A stretch of 25,731 nucleotides of DNA from an uncultured Prevotella sp. (GTDB lineage: Bacteria; Bacteroidota; Bacteroidia; Bacteroidales; Bacteroidaceae): assembly GCA_900548195.1 (NCBI GenBank), contig URJQ01000028.1, positions 1 through 25,731 on the forward strand, given 5' to 3'. Below, in pieces: positions 15,614 to 21,847 of the stretch. Within the stretch, counting starts at the first letter, position 1. Every line of letters begins with the position of its first letter. Below the pieces are notes generated by a model. It saw only the letters and a program-made list of their open reading frames with translations, was not told where the DNA came from and made no database searches. The position numbers and the translations under genes are program-made.

Positions 15614-15723
15614 GGATGCAATAGCTATGCTTTTAGGGTGCAATATCTATGCTTTTAGGGTGTAAAAGCATAGTTATTAGGGCGTAAAAGCTATGCTATT
15701 GCGATGCGAAAGCTTTTTTAAAT
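15614..15723. repeat. Five degenerate 22-bp tandem repeats forming a nested cruciform
   Basis: Units of 22 bp start at 15614, 15636, 15658, 15680 and 15702, each built on GGGTGYAAWAGCWATG-like sequence. Units 2 and 3 are inverted relative to each other in their cores, giving a perfect 11-bp stem (CTATGCTTTTA 15647-15657 with TAAAAGCATAG 15663-15673). An outer pair (15618-15635 with 15685-15702) matches at 15 of 18 positions. It lies upstream of the unknown secreted gene. Confidence 0.75.
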
Positions 15724-15903
15724 GAAGAATGAAGAGTGAAGAATGAAGAATGGGAGTTACTTTTTCTTATTTAGTGAAAAGTGAAGAGTGAAAAGTGAAG
15801 AGTGAAAAATCGCGCTGACGCGGTTGCGATGCCTTGTTGGGGGATTATCGCAAGAGAACGAAGGTAATCTCCTATTCCCTATCTCCTATTCCCTATTCCC
15901 TAT
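15720..15903. repeat. Low-complexity tracts GAAGARTGAA and CTATTCCCTAT
   Basis: Runs of GAAGAATGAAGAGTGAA (15725-15751), a second GTGAAAAGTGAAGAGTG run (15775-15808) and CCTATTCCCTAT repeats (15869-15903) fill the gap. The last run contains the stop codon of the O-methyltransferase gene. The 30 bp at 15795-15824 recur with two changes at 17239-17268. No gene is seen in this 380-bp gap. Confidence 0.7.
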
Positions 15904-16589
15904 ATCTTGCGGATGATTGTCAGACCGTCGCGGAGGGGAATGATGACTTTCTCCACTCTGTCGTCTTCGGCTATGAGGTCGTTGAAGCGGCGGATGCCTT
16001 GCGTCTGATGGTCGCGAGCGTAGTCTGGGTCGATGACATGACCGTCCCATAGGGTGTTGTCGGCAAGGATTATCGCGCCTTTCGACATTATCGGGAGGAG
16101 CATCTCGTAGGTTTCGGCGTATGTGCGCTTGTCGCCATCGAGGAAAGCGAGGTCAAAGAGGATGCCTTTCTCCTTGGCAATGCGCGGTGCTTCCGTAGTG
16201 GCGTCGCCTATGATGAAACTGATTTTGTCAGCGTAAGGAGAGCCCTCCAGCCACGGACGGGTGAAATCCTCCTGCTCATCGTTTATCTCGAAGGTGTAGA
16301 GATGCCCGTCATCGTCAAGACCTTCCGCCAGGCAGAGGGCGGAATAGCCAGAGAAGGTGCCCACTTCGATGATGTTTTTCGGGCGTTGCATCTTGACGAG
16401 CATCTTGAGCAGTCTGCCTTGCAGATGTCCGCTTGCCATGCGTCCGTGGAGCAGTCGCACATTAGTGTCGCGGTAGAGGCGGTAGAGATAGTCTGGTTCG
16501 GCATCGGAATGACTGCGCACGTAGTCGTCGAGTGCAGCTTCGCCGTATAGAGTGGTGTGTGTAGGGTCCTGTGTCTTTGATTTTGCCAT
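15900..16589 (-). CDS. Class I SAM-dependent O-methyltransferase
   Basis: A 229-residue member of the cation-dependent catechol/caffeoyl-CoA-type O-methyltransferase family (COG4122). Seen: motif I EVGTFSGYSALCLAEGL (75-91), an acidic end of strand 2 (YTFEINDEQ, about 99-106), the metal and substrate loop FLDGDKRTYAETYE (149-162) with D151 and D153, and the second metal site in LADNTLWDGHV (175-185). The enzyme transfers methyl from SAM to a hydroxyl of a small molecule; the natural substrate in Bacteroidetes is unknown. It lies downstream of aroQ in the same direction with a 135-bp repeat-rich gap. The extreme C-terminus ends at KI just before a CCCTAT simple repeat, so the stop codon may be prone to repeat slippage. 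Confidence 0.88.
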   Translation of the reverse strand: MAKSKTQDPTHTTLYGEAALDDYVRSHSDAEPDYLYRLYRDTNVRLLHGRMASGHLQGRLLKMLVKMQRPKNIIEVGTFSGYSALCLAEGLDDDGHLYTFEINDEQEDFTRPWLEGSPYADKISFIIGDATTEAPRIAKEKGILFDLAFLDGDKRTYAETYEMLLPIMSKGAIILADNTLWDGHVIDPDYARDHQTQGIRRFNDLIAEDDRVEKVIIPLRDGLTIIRKI

Positions 16590-16657
16590 CTTTTGTTTGT
16601 TGTTTCGTTGTTTTGTTATTTTGTTGTATTGTTGTTTGTCTTGGTTATATACTTAAC

Positions 16658-16689
16658 AGAACAACAAGACGACAGAACAACAAGACGAC
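16658..16689. repeat. 16-bp tandem duplication AGAACAACAAGACGAC
   Basis: Two exact copies of AGAACAACAAGACGAC lie back to back. Their reverse complement resembles the TTTTGTTGTATTGTTGTTTG stretch at 16611-16645, so the gap can also form an imperfect long hairpin between aroQ and the O-methyltransferase gene. Confidence 0.75.
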
Positions 16690-16724
16690 AAAATATATCC
16701 AGCAGAAGGGGAGCGTGGAAAGCG

Positions 16725-17141
16725 TTATCCCAGGAGCGCGCTGACTGCCAGACGATAGGAGTCGAGGCCGAAACCGCAGATTACTCCCTTGCATGCGGGG
16801 GATATATAGCTGTGATGACGGAACTCCTCTCGTGTGTGTACATTACTAATATGCACTTCGATTACGGGGCAACGGAGGCTGCGTATGCAGTCGTGGAGGG
16901 CGATGCTGGTGTGGGTGTAGGCACCGGCATTGAGCACTATGCCATCGTATGTGAAGCCTACTTCCTGCATTTTGTCTATCAGTTTGCCCTCGATATTGCT
17001 CTGATAATATTCCAGTTCGATGTCAGGAAAGCGCTCTTTGAGCTTTGGAAGGTATGATTCGAATGAAGAATCGCCGTATATTCCTGGCTCTCTGACGCCT
17101 AAGAGATTGAGATTTGGACCGTTTATGATTATTATTTTCAT
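16725..17141 (-). CDS. aroQ: 3-dehydroquinate dehydratase, type II
   Basis: Third step of the shikimate pathway, dehydrating 3-dehydroquinate to 3-dehydroshikimate. The 138-residue length is right for the dodecameric type II enzyme. Seen: INGPNLNLLGVREPGIYG (6-23) with catalytic Tyr22, the YYQSNIEGKLID segment (45-56), NAGAYTHTSIALHD (71-84) with Asn71 and His77, and VIEVHISNVHTREEFRHHS (93-111) with the catalytic His97. The start ATG at 17141 directly opens the first strand. It is followed by the O-methyltransferase gene on the same strand. No consensus promoter is seen in the repeat-rich gap upstream. Confidence 0.95.
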   Translation of the reverse strand: MKIIIINGPNLNLLGVREPGIYGDSSFESYLPKLKERFPDIELEYYQSNIEGKLIDKMQEVGFTYDGIVLNAGAYTHTSIALHDCIRSLRCPVIEVHISNVHTREEFRHHSYISPACKGVICGFGLDSYRLAVSALLG

Positions 17142-17164
17142 TGTTTGTTTCGTGTTTTTTTAAA

Positions 17165-17268
17165 ATGAAGAATGTAGAATGAAGAATGAAGAATCTGAAG
17201 TTACGTTCTTTTGTTGATGGAAAAGGGAAAAGGGAAGGGTGAAGAGTGAAAAATCGTGCTGACGCAGT
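17165..17268. repeat. GAAGAATGAAGA tract with shared 30-bp tail
   Basis: A GAAGAATG-rich run (17165-17193) and a GGAAAAGGGAAAAGGGAAGG run end in a 30-bp segment (17239-17268, GTGAAGAGTGAAAAATCG then TGCTGACGCAGT) that matches 15795-15824 with two changes. Both copies follow the 5' end of a minus-strand gene. The rest of the 17142-17428 gap holds hairpin copy 4 and no gene. Confidence 0.65.
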
Positions 17269-17315
17269 AGAGGTAACTAATTTATGTCTTCACGTCCGCC
17301 TGTAGCTAACTCACG

Positions 17316-17344
17316 TCCGCCGGTGACGCGGCGGACACGGTGGC
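17316..17344 (+). repeat. Dispersed covarying hairpin repeat, copy 4
   Basis: Stem TCCGCCG, loop GTGACG, stem CGGCGGA (perfect 7 bp), then CACGGTGGC and GGCTTCTTA. TCACGTCCGCC overlapping its 5' side is also present 21 bp upstream (17290-17300), as if the left half had been duplicated. Confidence 0.75.
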
Positions 17345-17428
17345 GGCTTCTTAAATGGGCGCATTCTTCCTTTGCCCAAGGCGTGACCTCGGGGTAATAA
17401 AGCGTAGAAAGAAGAGGCGTGAGCGTGA

Positions 17429-18142
17429 CTACTTACCCTTCAGCATAGCGATAAGCTGACGCATTCCTTCGCTTGCTCCAGCCTGTATCTGTGTCATGTT
17501 CTGACGCGCTGTTACAGGTTTCGGATCAATGATATAGACGGGAGTGTCAGGCTTGGCGTAGCGCACGAGTCCTGCGGCAGGATATACATTGAGCGAAGTG
17601 CCGATGATGATGAATATATCAGCCTCTTGCGCCTCCAGTGCAGCATCGTACATATTCGGCACATTCTCTCCGAAGAAGACGATGAATGGACGCAATAATG
17701 AGCCATCCTCCGCCTTTGCTCCATGAGGCACCTCCAGTCCGGTCTCGCCGAAGCCCTCCTTTGGCAGGGTGATATGAAAGCGCGGATTATCCACATCATG
17801 GCAGGAGCACATCTTCATCAGTTCGCCGTGGAGATGAATGACGTGAGAAGAGCCAGCCCTCTCATGGAGATTGTCCACATTCTGGGTCACTACGGTGACG
17901 TCATAATCATCTTCGAGAGCTTTGACAAGGAGGTGCCCCTCATTGGGCTTCACGTCTTTATACTTCACTCGCAGCATGTTATAGAAATCATTGACATAAC
18001 AAGGGTCTTCCAGCCATGCCTCATGGCTTGCCACTTTCATTACGGGATAGTTGTCCCACAGTCCGCCAGCGTCACGAAAAGTGCTCACTCCGCTCTCGGC
18101 AGACATTCCCGCACCGGTCAAAACAACTACTTTTTTCTTCAT
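17429..18142 (-). CDS. Sirtuin-family NAD-dependent protein deacylase
   Basis: A 237-residue Sir2/CobB-type enzyme that removes acyl groups from lysine using NAD+. Seen: GAGMSAESGVSTFRD (10-24), TQNVDNLHERAG (86-97) with catalytic-site Asn88 and Asp90, HLHGE with catalytic His105, and GTSLNVYPAAGL near the C-terminus. The zinc ribbon is incomplete: CSC follows at 112-114 but no second CxxC appears, as in other Bacteroidetes sirtuins I know. The Tyr-x-x-Arg pocket that favours succinyl-type acyl groups is altered: FYNMLR places Leu57 where Arg is expected, with Arg58 next. The frame opens at 18211 but the family N-terminus starts at 18142. It is divergent from the FKBP cluster. Confidence 0.9.
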   Translation of the reverse strand: MKKKVVVLTGAGMSAESGVSTFRDAGGLWDNYPVMKVASHEAWLEDPCYVNDFYNMLRVKYKDVKPNEGHLLVKALEDDYDVTVVTQNVDNLHERAGSSHVIHLHGELMKMCSCHDVDNPRFHITLPKEGFGETGLEVPHGAKAEDGSLLRPFIVFFGENVPNMYDAALEAQEADIFIIIGTSLNVYPAAGLVRYAKPDTPVYIIDPKPVTARQNMTQIQAGASEGMRQLIAMLKGK

Positions 18143-18170
18143 TTTCTTATTGTGAAATATTAAGAATGCA

Positions 18171-18203
18171 CAAAAATAGCATTTTTTTCTCAAATAAACC
18201 AAA
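18171..18203 (-). promoter_or_regulatory. Promoter of the sirtuin gene
   Basis: On the minus strand TTTG (18200-18203), 21-nt spacer, TATTTTTG (18171-18178). It lies about 20 bp from the opposed -7 box of the FKBP cluster, so the two promoters share their upstream DNA. Confidence 0.6.
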
Positions 18204-18221
18204 GGTTTCAAGGAAAAATAT

Positions 18222-18229
18222 TAACTTTG
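18222..18229 (+). promoter_or_regulatory. -7 box of the FKBP cluster
   Basis: TAACTTTG followed by CAC, a good -7 element and start region, about 45 nt before the first FKBP start codon. The expected -33 position overlaps the sirtuin promoter and has no TTTG. Confidence 0.55.
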
Positions 18230-18274
18230 CACATTGATTTAATGTTTTTACACTAAAATTAAAATTAATACCGA

Positions 18275-18880
18275 ATGGATAAAGTAAGTTACGCCCTCGG
18301 ATTGGGCATTGGATCCCAACTCAAGAGTATGGGCGCAGACAGCCTTAATATCGATGATTTCGCTCAGGCAATCAAGGACACCATCAGCGGTGCCGAACTT
18401 AAGGTTTCTCACAAGGAGAGCCAGCAGATAGTACAGGAATTCTTCAAGGAGCAGGAAGCAAAGCAGCGCGCTCAGGCAGCCGAGAATGGCAAAGTAGCAC
18501 GCGAAGAGGGCGAGAAGTTCCTCGCTGAGAATGCTAAGAAGGATGGCGTACAGGTGACAGAGTCTGGCTTGCAGTATTCTGTAATCAAGGAAGGTACTGG
18601 CAAGTCTCCTAAGGCTACTGACACAGTGGTATGCCATTACGAGGGTTTCCTCACCAATGGCACCGTATTCGACAGCAGCATCCAGCGCGGTGAGCCAGCA
18701 GCATTCCCTCTCAATGCCGTTATCGCAGGATGGACAGAGGGTCTTCAGCTGATGAAGGAAGGTGGCAAGACACGTTTCTTTATCCCTTACAACCTCGCTT
18801 ACGGAGAGGCTGGCGCAGCAGGAGCAATACCTCCATACGCAGCCCTTATCTTCGACGTAGAATTGCTGGAGGTAAAGTAA
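18275..18880 (+). CDS. FKBP-type peptidyl-prolyl isomerase 1 (no signal peptide)
   Basis: A 201-residue FKBP-type prolyl cis-trans isomerase. The start MDKVSYALGLGIGSQL is the beginning of the dimerising FKBP_N domain (about 3-90, helical, with a Gln/Ala/Glu-rich helix), and the FKBP fold follows at about 113-199: CHYEGFLTNGTVFDSS, the hydrophobic pocket residues in AVIAGWTEGL, and PYNLAYGEAGAAGAIPPYAALIFDVEL. There is no signal peptide, so it should be cytoplasmic, like E. coli FklB. It opens a row of three related genes, the other two exported. The start follows a -7 box by 45 nt and no alternative upstream ATG is in frame. Confidence 0.92.
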   Translation: MDKVSYALGLGIGSQLKSMGADSLNIDDFAQAIKDTISGAELKVSHKESQQIVQEFFKEQEAKQRAQAAENGKVAREEGEKFLAENAKKDGVQVTESGLQYSVIKEGTGKSPKATDTVVCHYEGFLTNGTVFDSSIQRGEPAAFPLNAVIAGWTEGLQLMKEGGKTRFFIPYNLAYGEAGAAGAIPPYAALIFDVELLEVK

Positions 18881-18916
18881 AACTCAACTTTCGCAAGCAA
18901 TAAATAGCCCCTCAGT

Positions 18917-18932
18917 CCCCACTACCGTGGGG
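18917..18932 (+). terminator. Short hairpin after FKBP gene 1
   Basis: CCCCAC, loop TACC, GTGGGG: a perfect 6-bp GC-rich stem 36 nt after the stop codon. It is followed by the AT-rich hairpin element instead of a T-run, so its role as terminator or mRNA 3'-end stabiliser is unsettled. Confidence 0.45.
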
Positions 18933-18937
18933 AAGTG

Positions 18938-19011
18938 TAAAATATCAATAGAGAAAAATAAGAAAAAAATAGAAAAAATATATTTATTTATTTTTATTTG
19001 TTGATATTTTA
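18938..19011. repeat. Long AT-rich hairpin element, copy 2
   Basis: Arms 18938-18961 and 18988-19011 are complementary at 21 of 24 positions and carry the core AAAATATCAATAGA shared with the element at 13031-13133. The outer TTGTGGGT ends of that copy are absent here. It lies between FKBP genes 1 and 2. Confidence 0.6.
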
Positions 19012-19062
19012 TTACTGATTAGTAGCATGTTAGCTACTTGCGAAACTTCAGTAAAAAGGTCA

Positions 19063-19089
19063 TATATGCAGTCTTATAGCCTGCATATA
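19063..19089 (+). repeat. 9-bp hairpin in the leader of FKBP gene 2
   Basis: TATATGCAG (19063-19071) pairs perfectly with CTGCATATA (19081-19089) around a 9-nt loop. It ends 47 nt before the start codon of the lipoprotein FKBP gene; a second 6-bp hairpin (AGTAGC/GCTACT) lies at 19021-19038. Confidence 0.5.
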
Positions 19090-19136
19090 AGGCAATGAAT
19101 GCAAAGAAATCAATTAAAATAATAACAACAATCAAA

Positions 19137-20009
19137 ATGAAAAAAATCACTTTCGCAGCTATCTTCGCTATCGCAGCAGCTGCATTCTCTTTCACTTCTT
19201 GTGGAAACACTCCAAGTGCTAACCTCAAGACAGACATTGATACTGTAAGTTATGCTATCGGTCTCGCTCAGACACAGGGCTTGAAGCAGTATCTCGTAAA
19301 CCAGCTCGGTGTCGATACAGCTTACATCGACGCATTCATCAAGGGTCTCAATGAGGGTGCTAATGCTGGCGACGACAAGCAGACAGCTGCTTACTATGCT
19401 GGTATCCAGATTGGTCAGCAGATTTCAAACCAGATGGTAAAGGGTATCAATCACGAGCTCTTCGGTGATGACTCTACCAAGACTATCTCTATGAAGAACT
19501 TCCTCGCAGGCTTCATTGCAGGAACTACAGGCAAGAAGCAGCTCATGACTATCGACGAGGCTGCTACGACTGCACAGACCAAGATGCAGCAGATCAAGGC
19601 TCAATATGCTGAGAAGCAGTTTGGCGAGAACAAGGCTGCAGGCGAGAAATTCCTCGCTGCGAATGCTAAGAAGGACGGCGTAAAGGTGCTCCCAAGCGGT
19701 GTTCAGTATAAGGTATTGAAGGAAGGCAACGGCGAAATCCCTGCTGATACTTCTGTCGTAAAGGTACACTATGAGGGCAGACTCATCGACGGAACTGTAT
19801 TCGACAGCTCTTACAAGCGTGGCGAACCAGTGGATTTCCGTGCTAACCAGGTAATCAAGGGTTGGACAGAGGCTCTCTGCCACATGCCTGCAGGTTCTGT
19901 ATGGGAAGTTTATATCCCACAGGCACTCGCTTACGGTGAGCGTCAGTCAGGTCAGATCAAGCCTTTCTCTACTCTGATCTTCAAGATTGAGCTTATCAGC
20001 GTCAAGTAG
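19137..20009 (+). CDS. FKBP-type peptidyl-prolyl isomerase 2, lipoprotein
   Basis: A 290-residue exported isomerase. The frame opens at 19095, but a lipoprotein signal (MKKITFAAIFAIAAAAFSFT then SCG) begins at 19137 and puts the lipidated cysteine at residue 22. An FKBP_N domain of about 150 residues follows, starting DIDTVSYAIGLAQTQGLKQY. The FKBP fold occupies about 205-290 (VHYEGRLIDGTVFDSSYKRGE, NQVIKGWTEAL, PQALAYGERQSGQIKPFSTLIFKIEL). It would act as a membrane-anchored periplasmic foldase, resembling Mip/FkpA proteins. It lies 256 bp after the cytosolic paralogue and 116 bp before the third; no usual promoter is visible, so it is probably transcribed with the first. Confidence 0.92.
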   Translation: MKKITFAAIFAIAAAAFSFTSCGNTPSANLKTDIDTVSYAIGLAQTQGLKQYLVNQLGVDTAYIDAFIKGLNEGANAGDDKQTAAYYAGIQIGQQISNQMVKGINHELFGDDSTKTISMKNFLAGFIAGTTGKKQLMTIDEAATTAQTKMQQIKAQYAEKQFGENKAAGEKFLAANAKKDGVKVLPSGVQYKVLKEGNGEIPADTSVVKVHYEGRLIDGTVFDSSYKRGEPVDFRANQVIKGWTEALCHMPAGSVWEVYIPQALAYGERQSGQIKPFSTLIFKIELISVK

Positions 20010-20021
20010 TAATACTATTTC

Positions 20022-20097
20022 GGTTGTCGGTTTTTGGTCGTGGGGTATCGGTAGATTACTGATGAAAACAATCCCATTAGCGTCCAAAAACCGACAA
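20022..20097. repeat. GGTTGTCGG palindromic element, copy 1
   Basis: TTGTCGGTTTTTGG (20024-20037) and CCAAAAACCGACAA (20084-20097) form a perfect 14-bp stem with a 46-nt loop between FKBP genes 2 and 3. Its first 25 nt match 24105-24129 at 22 positions. No T-run follows, so unlike the second copy it does not look like a strong terminator. Confidence 0.65.
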
Positions 20098-20125
20098 TAT
20101 ATAACCGACACCCAACCAAACAAAA

Positions 20126-21127
20126 ATGGAAAAAATCTCAATGCTCTTGCTGGCAGTACTGATGGGCTCATTCCTCTTTACTGCTAACGCAATGAATGAT
20201 AAAAAGGATAAGAAGAACAAGAAGGTGGCTGAAAAGGTAGTTCCAGCACCTCTCGCTACAAGTTCTGACTCCCTTAGCTATGCCGCAGGTATGGCGCATA
20301 CAAACGGTCTCGTCGCTTTCCTCCTCCAAAACAAGATGGACACAGCATATATGGCTGACTTCGTAGCTGGTTTCAAGGAGGCTATGGCTGCGGCAGAAAA
20401 CCCAAGCAAGGCTGCTTACATCCAGGGACTGGAGGTAGCCAAGATGTTAAACGACCGTATGCTCCCTGGCTTGCAGAAATCTCTCGAAGGCACTACGGCG
20501 ACTATCGACCAGGAAAGATTTATCCAGGGTTTCATCGCTGGTGTGCAGAATGACACCGCTTTCTATACTGTTGGCAATGCTGAGAAATTCACATCACAGC
20601 GCATTCAGCAGTTGAACGAAGAAAAGAAAGAGCGCCTCTACGGCAAAAATCGTGAGGAAGGAAAGAAATTCCTCGCTGAGAATGCAACCAAAGAAGGCGT
20701 CGTAACACTGCCTTCCGGTCTCCAGTACAAGGTCCTCGTCAAGGGCGAAGGAGCAGTACCACAGGAAAATCAGGAGGTCAGCGTAAAGTATGAAGGCAAG
20801 CTTATCAACGGCAAAGTATTCGATTCCAGCTACAAGCGCGACCCTCAGACCACCAACCTCCGACCAAGTCAGGTCATCAAAGGATGGAAAGAGGCACTCT
20901 CTATCATGCCTGTAGGCTCCACTTGGGAGCTATATATCCCTCAGGAACTGGCTTACGGAGAGCGTGAAGCCGGACAGATACCTCCTTTCTCCACACTCAT
21001 CTTCAAGGTGGAACTGGTGGACATCGTAGGTCAGAAAGCAGAAGCGAAGGCTGAAGAACCTGCTAAGGCAACCACCGTTGCAAAGAAGACTCCTGTCAGA
21101 AAGACTGCTGTAAGACGCAGAAAGTAA
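20126..21127 (+). CDS. FKBP-type peptidyl-prolyl isomerase 3, secreted, basic C-terminal tail
   Basis: A 333-residue exported isomerase. It starts with a signal peptide (MEKISMLLLAVLMGSFLFTANA) and a short Lys-rich stretch (DKKDKKNKKVAEK). An FKBP_N domain follows (about 48-185, opening DSLSYAAGMAHTNGLVAFL), then the FKBP fold at about 215-302 (VKYEGKLINGKVFDSSYKRD, SQVIKGWKEAL, PQELAYGEREAGQIPPFSTLIFKVEL). The end is unusual: about 30 residues of Ala/Glu/Lys, then AKKTPVRKTAVRRRK, a strongly basic tail absent from the two neighbours. It might bind nucleic acid, lipopolysaccharide or peptidoglycan; this is inference. A terminator-like hairpin follows at 21158-21200, closing the three-gene cluster. 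Confidence 0.92.
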   Translation: MEKISMLLLAVLMGSFLFTANAMNDKKDKKNKKVAEKVVPAPLATSSDSLSYAAGMAHTNGLVAFLLQNKMDTAYMADFVAGFKEAMAAAENPSKAAYIQGLEVAKMLNDRMLPGLQKSLEGTTATIDQERFIQGFIAGVQNDTAFYTVGNAEKFTSQRIQQLNEEKKERLYGKNREEGKKFLAENATKEGVVTLPSGLQYKVLVKGEGAVPQENQEVSVKYEGKLINGKVFDSSYKRDPQTTNLRPSQVIKGWKEALSIMPVGSTWELYIPQELAYGEREAGQIPPFSTLIFKVELVDIVGQKAEAKAEEPAKATTVAKKTPVRKTAVRRRK

Positions 21128-21157
21128 TGATCTGCCACGGGGCAGACAAATACATAC

Positions 21158-21200
21158 AGCAGGTAATGGGAGATGGAGAAATCCCTCATTGCCTGCTTTT
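21158..21200 (+). terminator. Terminator of the FKBP cluster
   Basis: AGCAGG-T-AATG pairs with CATT-G-CCTGCT (one G-T pair) and an inner GGGA/TCCC-type helix, followed by TTTTAT. A second perfect 6-bp hairpin (TCTGCC, ACGG, GGCAGA) lies at 21131-21146 just after the stop codon. Confidence 0.65.
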
Positions 21201-21280
21201 ATCATGTTTTCCGTAGCATTCGTAGGTTTAGGGGGCATGATTAGAATAGGGAAAAGCCTATTGACAATATGGTTTCTCCC

Positions 21281-21311
21281 TTTGCTATTCAGAAATAATT
21301 CACTACCTTTG
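21281..21311 (+). promoter_or_regulatory. Promoter of the META-domain lipoprotein gene
   Basis: TTTG (21281-21284), 19-nt spacer, TACCTTTG (21304-21311): an exact match to the Bacteroidetes consensus. Start near 21318, leader about 45 nt. Confidence 0.8.
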
Positions 21312-21362
21312 CACCAGAAAAACAATATATCACAAGATTTAATCAACGTAAAGAAATAGATT

Positions 21363-21761
21363 ATGAAGAAGTATATTTTTTCCGCGCTCTGCGCAATAGC
21401 AATCACAAGTTGCTCCACTCAGAAGACCGCAATGGACATCACAGGTACATGGAACATCGAGAAAGCCATGGGAAAGAGCACAGTAGGAGCTGAGACAGCA
21501 CCTTTCATCCAGTTTGAGAATGATGGAAAGATGAATGGCAATGCCAGCGTCAACAGCTTCTTTGGCAATTATCAGCTCAAGGGCAACAAGCTCAAGTTCT
21601 CCAATCTCGGCATGACTCTCATGCTCGGAGCAAGTATGGACATAGAGGATGCAGTAAAGCAAGCCATCGACCGCTCCAACACTATCAAGGCAGACGACTT
21701 CAAGGCTTACATCTTCGGTGAGAAGAATGACACCGTAATGGTGCTCAAGAAGCAGAAGTAA
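21363..21761 (+). CDS. META-domain lipoprotein
   Basis: A 132-residue lipoprotein. MKKYIFSALCAIAITS precedes the lipidated Cys17. The mature part is a single META/HslJ-like domain: ITGTWNIEKAMGK, PFIQFENDGKMNGNASVNSFFGNYQLKGNKLKFSNLGMTLMLG, and KAYIFGEKNDTVMVLKK at the end. The FxxxGxxxGxxxxNxxxGxY pattern is the hallmark of this family, which in E. coli HslJ is linked to novobiocin resistance and heat shock; in Bacteroidetes the role is unknown. It stands alone with its own promoter and terminator. The envelope location is inferred from the lipobox. Confidence 0.87.
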   Translation: MKKYIFSALCAIAITSCSTQKTAMDITGTWNIEKAMGKSTVGAETAPFIQFENDGKMNGNASVNSFFGNYQLKGNKLKFSNLGMTLMLGASMDIEDAVKQAIDRSNTIKADDFKAYIFGEKNDTVMVLKKQK

Positions 21762-21785
21762 TTATCATGAACCTTATATGTTAAA

Positions 21786-21823
21786 TGAAAAGACGCAGAA
21801 TACATTTATTCTGCGTCTTTTCA
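21786..21823. terminator. Bidirectional terminator between META lipoprotein and ATPase genes
   Basis: A perfect 17-bp stem (TGAAAAGACGCAGAATA and its complement) with a 4-nt loop CATT, followed on the plus strand by CTTTTTTTT. It separates two convergent genes. Confidence 0.88.
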
Positions 21824-21847
21824 CTTTTTTTTATTCCAGCATAAGAG

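Noticed and set aside
15614..15723. Tandem repeats as a CRISPR array
   Set aside because: Units abut with no spacers, are degenerate and alternate in core orientation; no cas genes are present.
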